Shown one piece after another: positions 1-5,362 of a stretch of DNA of 5,362 nucleotides. A program made the translations under genes and the position numbers. The notes under the pieces were generated by a model, which worked only from the letters and a program-made list of their open reading frames with translations, did not search any database and had not been told where the DNA came from. Source of the DNA: Planctomycetaceae bacterium (GTDB taxonomy: Bacteria > Planctomycetota > Planctomycetia > Planctomycetales > Planctomycetaceae); the NCBI GenBank assembly GCA_015487825.1, contig WFOZ01000145.1, forward strand, positions 1 to 5,362, given 5' to 3'. Position 1 is the first letter of the stretch. Every line of letters begins with the position of its first letter.

Positions 1-905
1 ACAATGAAAATTACCAGGCAAAGCAGACTCGCAAGACTTAATGGTAGCGAATCGCAGATCATTCTCAGGCCATTAGGATGATGAAACCGTGCAATGAAAA
101 ATTGTCTTTGAATGAAATTGAAATTTCCACGAACAGTGATCTCTTCACGATTGACGGCAATAAGATGTGGCACGTGTTTCAGCTTAAGTCCTGCCTCAAG
201 AAGGATTTTGGCAACAGACATATCTTCTGTAAAAGAACGCAACCAGACTTTTGAAAAGTCGAGCCGGCGCAGATCACGCACTCTTAATGCCATCGCGCCG
301 CTCCATGCTCCCTGATGTCTGAACATGGAGATATTTGCAGCGGTATTCCAGATGTAGCGAACAAGTGAGCCGAGCCTGCCAATTCGAGGCATATACCAAC
401 GGTTTCCCAGTGTCGCCCCAACGGTGGGATCCTGCATGGCAGTGGCAGCCACTTTGAGCCAGTTTCGCGGGAGCACGACATCAGCTGCACAGACCAAAAA
501 TAACTCAACCGTATCGTCAAGTTCGGCAGCAAATTGCTGCACTGCATTACAAAGCAGCGAACAGGTATCTCGTTCGGGATCGATGAATGAAACCTGTACA
601 TTCTCCGCATTGCGTTGTGAGATTGTTTCTTCAACAACTTTCAGTGCGGGGTCAGTAGGATGGTCGATTACAAAATGAAGTTGAAAATCGGGATAATCCT
701 GATCCAGCACACTGTTGATTGCGTGAGCCAGGAAAGGATCCGCTCCTCGCAGTGGCATCAGTACAGCAAACTTTGGCAAATCGTCATTGTCAAGTATATC
801 GGAAACAGGCGAACGAATATTCCATGCGTAGATTATTACCTGAATCAATTGATAAATAGTTGCAATCCCAAGAACTACAGAGCATATTATTGCTGGATAT
901 GCCAT
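1..905 (-). CDS. Membrane family 2 glycosyltransferase (ceramide-glucosyltransferase/HpnI-like), C-terminus off the left edge
   Basis: Predicted to move a sugar from a nucleotide-sugar donor to a lipid or surface-glycan acceptor at the cytoplasmic membrane. The visible 301 residues show, in order: an N-terminal membrane helix (about 4-27); the GT-A opening with PLRGADP (51-57); a VIDHPTDPA segment (D81, D85); the DxD region, here C-A-A-D (139-142) before W149; GATLGNRW (163-170); WSGAMAL (201-207), matching the family's WGGSMAI; the T-E-D catalytic-base motif (226-228); RQFFIAR (267-273), matching the family's RQ...R element; and the start of a C-terminal membrane helix (about 287-301). The motif set is that of HpnI/GT21-like enzymes, as I remember the family. 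The frame is closed upstream by TGA at 957-959, and ATG at 903-905 is the first normal start; no clear Shine-Dalgarno precedes it. Oddity: the first Asp of DxD appears to be Ala140. It diverges from the methyltransferase gene. Acceptor and donor unknown. Confidence 0.86.
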   Translation of the reverse strand, partial: MAYPAIICSVVLGIATIYQLIQVIIYAWNIRSPVSDILDNDDLPKFAVLMPLRGADPFLAHAINSVLDQDYPDFQLHFVIDHPTDPALKVVEETISQRNAENVQVSFIDPERDTCSLLCNAVQQFAAELDDTVELFLVCAADVVLPRNWLKVAATAMQDPTVGATLGNRWYMPRIGRLGSLVRYIWNTAANISMFRHQGAWSGAMALRVRDLRRLDFSKVWLRSFTEDMSVAKILLEAGLKLKHVPHLIAVNREEITVRGNFNFIQRQFFIARFHHPNGLRMICDSLPLSLASLLCLVIFI

Positions 906-1037
906 CTGAATTGTTTCTAAATCCGGCTCTAATGTTAAGCATTGTTGTACCCATCTTCACTCCGTTTCTATATCCAAATCCCTGTAGTTCTTCGGGTAGG
1001 TTACAATAAACAAAAGGAAATTCAAACAAAAAACGCG

Positions 1038-1050
1038 AGTTATGATAACT
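1038..1050. repeat. 13-base perfect palindrome AGTTAT-G-ATAACT, possible operator
   Basis: Two 6-base arms (1038-1043 and 1045-1050) are exact reverse complements around one central G. The site sits in the middle of the divergent intergenic region, where a dimeric repressor or activator could reach both promoters. One such palindrome in about 330 bases is only mildly unexpected by chance, and no second copy was seen. It is a candidate site only. Confidence 0.2.
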
Positions 1051-1180
1051 TTGCAGACGGCAACTAATACCCGAACACTCCATAGGTGCTTACATCCGTA
1101 TCGTGGGTAGGGACATGAAAACTCTTCACGGAGCTTCCCTTTTATCAGAAAATGGATAGTAAACCCGAAAGAGTCAGACA

Positions 1181-1209
1181 TTGCTCGGCCAATTCATACT
1201 GGTTATTTT
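1181..1209 (+). promoter_or_regulatory. Weak sigma70-like promoter candidate for the methyltransferase gene
   Basis: TTGCTC (1181-1186) and TATTTT (1204-1209) are 17 bases apart. Each matches four of six consensus positions. Transcription would begin near 1216, upstream of ATG 1235 but downstream of the alternative TTG 1181, so this site would favour the ATG start. AT-rich matches of this quality are common by chance. Confidence 0.2.
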
Positions 1210-1234
1210 AGAAAACAGAGATACCTGGAATAAC

Positions 1235-2158
1235 ATGAGCTTTGCTTCACTACCTGATTCATTGTTTAGACCACTGACCTCCAACCCTGAACTGGTGGAT
1301 GCCTTGCAGGCTGCATCAGCCGAACCTCGAAAGGTAGTCATTGACCGTTTGCGCAAAGAGCAGCTTTGCATAGGCACTAACGTGCGCGATGACGCAGCGG
1401 CTATTGAGTTGACTCCATATGTCTGGTCAGAGCGACTGATAGAATTTTACAGAACAACCAAAGCTTTCCTTTATGAATCAGCTGTGTGGAACCGTTCACC
1501 TCTGAAGTGCCAGATACGTGACTGGATAGGCGAGTTCCTTACTAAAAAGCAATTCACCGATGCAAATGTTTTAGTTTATGGCGATGGTTTGGGAATCGAC
1601 AGTACCTATCTTTCCAAGGTGGGTTGTCGCGTGACTTATTACGAACCGTCTGAAGAATGCGTCCGTTTTGCCAACATTGTTTTTGAGCAAAATGAAGTCC
1701 AGGTTTCCCACATAACAGATACGGCAAGCCTTAAAGAAAAAACATATGATCTTATCGTATGTCTTGATGTTCTGGAACATGTTCCCAACCCTCCAGAAAT
1801 CGTTCAGAACTTTGCCAGTTTATTGCGAGAAGGTGGTTTGCTGATTACGCACTCCCCATTTTTCTATATCGAGCCTTATCACCCAACTCATTTGAGATCG
1901 AATGTTCGATATAGCGGAGATGCTTCCATTTTTACCCAGAATGGTTTACAGCCTTATGATGGAAAGTTTTTCTGGGATCCAATCGTTCTGAAAAAATGCG
2001 ATTCCCCTCCAGCTGATCGAAATCTTTGGGCTGTCAATCTAGGCAAATTGCCTCTGCAACTGGGACGTCAGAATTCGTTCATTCATAGCGCAGTAGCTCG
2101 ACTGATGTCGCGCGGGGAAAAAAAATGGCGAATCACAAACAAAACTGGAGAATTATAG
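1235..2158 (+). CDS. Class I SAM-dependent methyltransferase
   Basis: A soluble 307-residue enzyme predicted to transfer a methyl group from S-adenosylmethionine; the acceptor is unknown. The Rossmann core is clear: motif I VYGDGLG (114-120) after a beta strand, an acidic residue E137 closing the next strand (YYEPSEE) for ribose binding, and DLIVCLDVLEHVPNP (172-186), typical of Methyltransf_11/23-type proteins. After it comes LLREGGLLITHSP and then an EPYHPTHLR segment, as in related enzymes that carry a 'P-x-H-x-R' element. The first ~100 residues are a helical-looking N-terminal module (LTPYVWSERLIEFYRTTKAF) that I do not recognise. Start choice: no strong Shine-Dalgarno is present. ATG 1235 is preferred; TTG 1181 would add 18 residues (stop TAA at 1160-1162 bounds the frame). 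An A8 run at 2118-2125 lies ten codons before the stop (see findings). Next to a divergent glycosyltransferase, a glycan or lipid substrate is plausible but unproven. Confidence 0.85.
   Translation: MSFASLPDSLFRPLTSNPELVDALQAASAEPRKVVIDRLRKEQLCIGTNVRDDAAAIELTPYVWSERLIEFYRTTKAFLYESAVWNRSPLKCQIRDWIGEFLTKKQFTDANVLVYGDGLGIDSTYLSKVGCRVTYYEPSEECVRFANIVFEQNEVQVSHITDTASLKEKTYDLIVCLDVLEHVPNPPEIVQNFASLLREGGLLITHSPFFYIEPYHPTHLRSNVRYSGDASIFTQNGLQPYDGKFFWDPIVLKKCDSPPADRNLWAVNLGKLPLQLGRQNSFIHSAVARLMSRGEKKWRITNKTGEL
2118..2125 (+). repeat. A8 homopolymer in the methyltransferase 3' end, possible slippage site
   Basis: Eight consecutive A follow GGGG within the codons for E295-K296-K297. The gain or loss of a base here changes the C-terminus. 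As written, the frame stops at 2156-2158. With one A fewer, the frame stays open to TGA at 2262-2264. Confidence 0.5.
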
Positions 2159-2207
2159 CCTGTTCGATAAATCTGGAAGGGTAAACATTCGCTGTGCAGA
2201 AGAACTT

Positions 2208-2236
2208 TTGATAGAATCGTCAGCTCTATCTTTAAT
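2208..2236 (+). promoter_or_regulatory. Sigma70-like promoter for the glycosidase gene
   Basis: The -35 box TTGATA (2208-2213) and the -10 box TTTAAT (2231-2236) are exactly 17 bases apart, and each matches five of six consensus positions. Transcription would start near 2243, giving a leader of about 20 bases that includes the ribosome binding site at 2253-2258. This is the best promoter-like sequence I found in the window. It suggests the glycosidase can be transcribed independently of the methyltransferase gene 106 bases upstream. Confidence 0.45.
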
Positions 2237-2252
2237 CGAGACGGTTTTGCCA

Positions 2253-2258
2253 AAGGGG
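2253..2258 (+). promoter_or_regulatory. Ribosome binding site AAGGGG deciding the glycosidase start
   Basis: AAGGGG ends five bases before ATG 2264 but only two bases before the overlapping in-frame GTG 2261. The normal spacing favours ATG 2264 over the GTG, and over the later ATG at 2282. Confidence 0.5.
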
Positions 2259-2263
2259 ATGTG

Positions 2264-4708
2264 ATGACGAAAAACGATTCGATGATTCTGGCTCTGCTTT
2301 TTCTGGCTCCGTTTTTCTGTCTGACTTGTGCAGAGAAAGCAATTGCTGCGGATTATCCGATTCAGCCAGCTCAATTCACTCAGGTGAAAATTCAGGATCA
2401 GTTTTTCAAACCTCGGCTCGATACGAATCGAGACGTGACGGTCAGATATGTTTTTCTGCGATGTCAGGAAACCGGGCGGCTCGATAATTTTGCCAAAGCG
2501 GGTGGTTTGATTCCCGGGGAGTTTGAGGGGATCTATTTCAATGATTCCGATGTCTTCAAAGCGATTGAAGGGGCCTCTTATTCGCTGGCAACGGCTCCCG
2601 ATCCCGAGTTGGATGAATATCTGGACAAGTTGATTGCCAAAATCGAAGCTGCTCAGGAAAAGGATGGTTATCTTTATACAATTCGAACCATTGATCCTGC
2701 CAAAGCAAGCCGTCAGCCCGGCGTTGGGAAAGAACGCTGGTCGCATTTGTTGAGCAGCCATGAGCTTTACAATGTCGGGCATCTTTACGAAGCTGCGGTA
2801 GCGCATTTTCAGGCAACGGGAAAACGAACTTTATTAAATGTTGCAATAAAAAATGCGGAACTTGTTTTGAAAGAGTTCGGTCCACAAGGTCGCAAAGATG
2901 TGCCGGGGCATCAGGAAATTGAGATTGGTCTGGTGCGGCTGTTTCGTGTGACCGGAAATAAAAAATATCTTGAACTGGCGAAGTTTTTTCTTGATCAACG
3001 TGGAGGATCGCACCGAAAGAAAAATTACGGAGCACAACACCAGGATCATCAACCGGTGACCGAGCAGCGAGAGGCGGTTGGGCATGCTGTTCGAGCAGGG
3101 TACATGTACAGCGCGATGGCCGATATTGCTGCGTTAGAAAACGATGCCGACTATGCCGAGGCGACCAGGCGATTGTGGGAAAATGTAGTCTTCAAGAAGA
3201 TGTATTTAACAGGCGGGATCGGCTCCACGCATCAGGGAGAACGATTTACCGGAGCTTACGATCTTCCCAATAATACAGCCTACAACGAAACCTGTGCAGC
3301 AATCGCGAACATGTTGTGGAACCAGAGAATGTTCCTTTTGCATGGCGATGCAAAGTACATCGATGTGCTGGAACGAATTTTGTACAACGGCTTTCTTTCC
3401 GGGATTTCGCTTTCCGGCAAAGAATTCTTTTATCCCAACCCCTTATCCTGCGATGGTCGGTTTCCTTTTAATCAGGGGAAACTCGGACGGTCAGCCTGGT
3501 TTGGTACTTCGTGTTGCCCGGTAAATATCGTCAGGTTCCTGCCTTCGCTTCCCTCTTATATTTATGCACAGCGTGACGATGAAATTTACGTCAACCTGTT
3601 TATCGGTTCTGAAGGGAAACTGAGCCTCGGCAAAAACCAGATTACCTTGAAGCAGCAAACCGATTATCCCTGGTCGGGCCAGGTTGATATTCAGGTCGAG
3701 CCGAGCCAATCGGAAAACTTCACGATCAAAGTTCGCATTCCCGGCTGGGTGCAGGGGGAACCGGTTCCTGGTGATCTTTACCGGTATCTTGACGATGCTC
3801 CTGCAAAATACAAAATTAAAGTGAATGGAAAGTCGGTCGAGCAGAAGTTGCAAAATGGGTACGTTGCTCTTTCCCGAAATTGGCAAAAAGGGGATCTCAT
3901 TTCGATCGATTTTCCGATGTCGATCCGGCGAGTTGTTTCGCATCCTGATGTCAAAGCAAACCACGGGCGCGTTGCATTGGAACGAGGGCCGATTGTTTAC
4001 TGTCTTGAAGCGACCGATCATGAAGGTGCAGTTTCCGATCTGTTTCTGCCTGATGATGTTGCGTTAGAAGCCCGGTTTGATCAATCATTTCTGGAGAACG
4101 GTTCTGTTCAGATTCATGCGATGGCCAGGCAGGTTTTTTTGGTAGACGAAAAGTTATCAGTTCGTTCCGCTCCAGTAACGGCTATTCCGTATCACTTATG
4201 GGCACACCGCGAGGCTGGCGAAATGGCGGTCTGGCTGCCACGTCAAAAAGAGCAGGCGATACCACAATCGCCTCCTACGATTGCATCGGCTGGCAAGGTG
4301 AGTGCATCGTTTTATTATTCTCACGATTCCCCCAAAGCGATGAATGATCGGGTTGAGCCGGAATCTTCAAGCGATCAAAAGATTCCTCGAATGACATGGT
4401 GGGATCATCGTGGAACCAAAGAATGGATTCAGCTTGATTTCGATAAAAAACGATCCGTTTCATCAACATCGATCTACTGGTTTGATGATACCGGCAGCGG
4501 ACAATGCCGGGTTCCGGAAAGCTGGACGCTGTTATACCAGGATGGCGAAAACTGGAAGCCGGTTCAAAGCGACAAGAAGTATGGAACATCTCTGGATCAA
4601 TACAATACAGTCCACTTCGAACCTGTTGAAACGACTGCGTTGCGAGTGATTGTACACCTGAAACCTTCGTTTTCAGGGGGCGTTTTGGAATGGAAAGTTT
4701 CTCCCTGA
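2264..4708 (+). CDS. Secreted GH127/GH146-type beta-L-arabinofuranosidase (DUF1680) with discoidin-like C-terminal domain
   Basis: Predicted retaining exo-glycosidase that releases L-arabinofuranose from plant- or algal-type glycans outside the cytoplasm. The 814-residue product has a signal peptide (h-region about 8-21, likely cleavage after an A-x-A near 28-30). An (alpha/alpha)6-barrel follows to about residue 430, with family blocks such as SSHELYNVGHLYEAAVAH and GHAVRAGYMYSAMADIAA. Catalytic residues align by motif with Bifidobacterium HypBA1: acid/base E326 in GER, zinc ligands E342 and C344 in ETCAAI, and C417-C418 in TSCCPVN, where C417 would be the nucleophile. Beta-sandwich domains run to about 660 (AIPYHLWAHREAGEMAVWLPR from 640). 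Residues about 678-814 form an F5/8-type (discoidin/galactose-binding) module with WIQLDFDKK and VPESWTLLYQDG. HypBA1 is about 658 residues, so this tail is extra. The NETCAAIANMLWNQRMFLLHGD stretch also resembles GH146. Start chosen by the RBS; GTG 2261 would add one residue. Substrate linkage is inferred. Confidence 0.93.
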   Translation: MTKNDSMILALLFLAPFFCLTCAEKAIAADYPIQPAQFTQVKIQDQFFKPRLDTNRDVTVRYVFLRCQETGRLDNFAKAGGLIPGEFEGIYFNDSDVFKAIEGASYSLATAPDPELDEYLDKLIAKIEAAQEKDGYLYTIRTIDPAKASRQPGVGKERWSHLLSSHELYNVGHLYEAAVAHFQATGKRTLLNVAIKNAELVLKEFGPQGRKDVPGHQEIEIGLVRLFRVTGNKKYLELAKFFLDQRGGSHRKKNYGAQHQDHQPVTEQREAVGHAVRAGYMYSAMADIAALENDADYAEATRRLWENVVFKKMYLTGGIGSTHQGERFTGAYDLPNNTAYNETCAAIANMLWNQRMFLLHGDAKYIDVLERILYNGFLSGISLSGKEFFYPNPLSCDGRFPFNQGKLGRSAWFGTSCCPVNIVRFLPSLPSYIYAQRDDEIYVNLFIGSEGKLSLGKNQITLKQQTDYPWSGQVDIQVEPSQSENFTIKVRIPGWVQGEPVPGDLYRYLDDAPAKYKIKVNGKSVEQKLQNGYVALSRNWQKGDLISIDFPMSIRRVVSHPDVKANHGRVALERGPIVYCLEATDHEGAVSDLFLPDDVALEARFDQSFLENGSVQIHAMARQVFLVDEKLSVRSAPVTAIPYHLWAHREAGEMAVWLPRQKEQAIPQSPPTIASAGKVSASFYYSHDSPKAMNDRVEPESSSDQKIPRMTWWDHRGTKEWIQLDFDKKRSVSSTSIYWFDDTGSGQCRVPESWTLLYQDGENWKPVQSDKKYGTSLDQYNTVHFEPVETTALRVIVHLKPSFSGGVLEWKVSP

Positions 4709-4735
4709 GAGGCCAGGTAAACTCGAAGGAGTCCA

Positions 4736-4767
4736 TTACGGCTGATTTGATTTGTTGATAGCCGTAA
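4736..4767 (+). terminator. Hairpin after the glycosidase gene, weak terminator candidate
   Basis: TTACGGCT (4736-4743) and AGCCGTAA (4760-4767) are perfect 8-base arms around a 16-base loop, 27 bases after the glycosidase stop. The stem is only half G+C, and the first T-rich run (4778-4783) begins about ten bases after it, so it is not a classic intrinsic terminator. It could instead be an mRNA 3'-end stabiliser. Confidence 0.3.
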
Positions 4768-4858
4768 GCACAGGGATTCTTTTGAAATTTACACAAGCCG
4801 CATAGAAATTGACCGTTAGAAATATAAACTGCTGCTGCGTCACTATTTCATTCTATTC

Positions 4859-4864
4859 AAAGGG
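4859..4864 (+). promoter_or_regulatory. Ribosome binding site AAAGGG for the last gene
   Basis: AAAGGG lies nine bases before ATG 4874. An out-of-frame ATG at 4867 is only two bases from it, which is too close, and it opens just a short frame. The site therefore supports ATG 4874, whose product begins with a proper signal peptide. Confidence 0.5.
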
Positions 4865-4873
4865 TTATGAACA

Positions 4874-5362
4874 ATGAAGTTTCTTCTGATGCTTACCCTT
4901 ATGCTTTCGTTTCCTGTTTCCTGTTCGGGGCAGGCGAAGATGCCCCGAGTGCAAATCGTTTTTCTCACTCCGGCAGATGTTGATGCCCCTGCTGGCGCAT
5001 CCAGACGATTGACACAGGTAGCAGATTATACCGAGGCGATGCTGGTCAGGTGGATGAAAGCGTGGGACTACGCTCCGAAACGTGAGAAGATTTTTCAGCG
5101 AAATCCCAATGGCAGCGTTAAGATATTATTTGTTAAAGCAAAAGAAACAGTTGCAGACGGGAAATTTCCACTCAAGGGGGGAAACCTTTCGCGCAAAGGG
5201 AAGCAACTGGCAATGCAGAAGTTCAACATCACAAAAAATTTAGATGTCTGGTGGGTATGGGTTTATGTGGGCGATCCTCCAATGAGATACAGCAGCTTTC
5301 TCGGTTCCGGCAATGCAACAGTTGGAGGGTTATCGCAGGTCAATTATGTGAATCTGCCGGGA
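4874..5362 (+). CDS. Exported protein of unknown function, C-terminus off the right edge
   Basis: I do not recognise this family. The visible 163 residues start with a signal peptide: MK, a hydrophobic core FLLMLTLMLSFPV, then SCSGQA, with cleavage likely around 17-21. The Cys at 17 follows P-V-S, a poor lipobox, so lipoprotein status is doubtful. The mature part has an early beta strand (RVQIVFLTPADVD), a probably helical stretch with R-L-T...A-D-Y-T-E-A...W-M-K-A-W (about 45-64), a strand SVKILFVKA, a Trp-rich strand DVWWVWVYVGDPP, and a Gly/Asn-rich part GSGNATVGGLSQVNYVNLPG at the edge. This pattern of alternating strands would fit a secreted enzyme such as a metalloprotease-like protein, but no HExxH or other catalytic motif is visible, so that is speculation. 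It lies 165 bases after the glycosidase on the same strand, with its own RBS and a hairpin between, so an operon is uncertain. Confidence 0.75.
   Translation, partial: MKFLLMLTLMLSFPVSCSGQAKMPRVQIVFLTPADVDAPAGASRRLTQVADYTEAMLVRWMKAWDYAPKREKIFQRNPNGSVKILFVKAKETVADGKFPLKGGNLSRKGKQLAMQKFNITKNLDVWWVWVYVGDPPMRYSSFLGSGNATVGGLSQVNYVNLPG

Larger units (their letters stand above)
906..1234. other. Divergent intergenic region, no supported gene
   Basis: This stretch of about 329 bases separates the minus-strand glycosyltransferase from the plus-strand methyltransferase, so both genes' promoters should lie in it. I see no RNA gene, terminator or credible small protein. The open frames that cross it have low-complexity or shadow-like translations. 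It contains the 13-base palindrome at 1038-1050 and a weak promoter-like pair at 1181-1209, listed separately. If the methyltransferase really starts at TTG 1181, the region shrinks to 906-1180. Confidence 0.6.

Noticed and set aside
284..637. 117-codon open frame on the minus strand
   Set aside because: It lies wholly inside the glycosyltransferase gene in another frame of the same strand. The glycosyltransferase frame has the family motifs and this one has none.
870..992. 11-base inverted repeat AAGAACTACAG / CTGTAGTTCTT about 100 bases apart
   Set aside because: Several matches of this length are expected by chance in 5 kb. The arms are far apart and one lies inside the glycosyltransferase coding region.
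790..1083. Minus-strand open frame with a good GGAG before an internal ATG
   Set aside because: Its last part overlaps the glycosyltransferase N-terminus out of frame and gives a Ser/Asn-rich translation without domain features. The glycosyltransferase frame there encodes a proper membrane helix.
957..1181. 74-codon minus-strand frame directly upstream of and in frame with the glycosyltransferase
   Set aside because: It ends at a TGA before the glycosyltransferase start, has no RBS, and the glycosyltransferase N-terminus is already complete from ATG 905. I do not call it a gene or a broken extension.
2153..2806. 217-codon minus-strand open frame
   Set aside because: It is antisense to the glycosidase gene, whose product has a signal peptide and clear GH127 blocks in this stretch. 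The antisense translation has no recognisable domain.
3491..4021. 176-codon minus-strand open frame
   Set aside because: It is antisense to the middle of the glycosidase, including the CCPVN motif region. It is a shadow frame.
4782..4828. Promoter-like pieces TTGAAA, TTGACC and TATAAA before the last gene
   Set aside because: No pair has a spacing near 17 bases, so I do not call a promoter here.
4867..4980. Alternative ATG 4867 just before the last gene
   Set aside because: It is only two bases from the AAAGGG site and opens a frame of fewer than 40 codons without protein features. ATG 4874 gives a signal peptide and stays open to the window end.

Overview
The window looks like a chromosomal piece of a Gram-negative, polysaccharide-handling bacterium. 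Planctomycetota is my best guess, from three things: a secreted DUF1680-type glycosidase with a discoidin-like tail, a membrane glycosyltransferase of the 'LRGADP' type, and a small secreted protein I cannot place. Base composition is moderate. No marker gene is present, so the phylum is an inference. I see no RNA gene, CRISPR array, transposase or insertion-sequence end.

Layout. Bases 1-905 (minus strand) hold the first 301 codons of an integral-membrane family 2 glycosyltransferase whose C-terminus runs off the left edge. Bases 906-1234 are a divergent intergenic region with a short palindrome and no gene I can support. Bases 1235-2158 (plus) encode a class I SAM-dependent methyltransferase; a TTG start at 1181 is the alternative. 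Bases 2264-4708 (plus) encode a secreted 814-residue GH127/GH146-type beta-L-arabinofuranosidase. The Cys/Glu zinc set and the general acid/base are intact, and a carbohydrate-binding-like C-terminal domain is present. Bases 4709-4873 are intergenic with a modest hairpin. Bases 4874-5362 (plus) are the first 163 codons of an exported protein that is cut by the right edge.

How the genes may work together. The glycosyltransferase and methyltransferase are divergent neighbours and could both act on a cell-surface glycan or glycolipid, but the sequence does not name a substrate. The glycosidase has its own good promoter-like sequence and ribosome binding site, so it can be expressed alone as a scavenging enzyme for arabinose-containing glycans. 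The most unusual detail is an A8 tract near the end of the methyltransferase gene. Dropping one A opens a different 3' reading frame that ends in a TGATG overlap with the glycosidase start. I did not find convincing evidence of a wholly new multigene system here.
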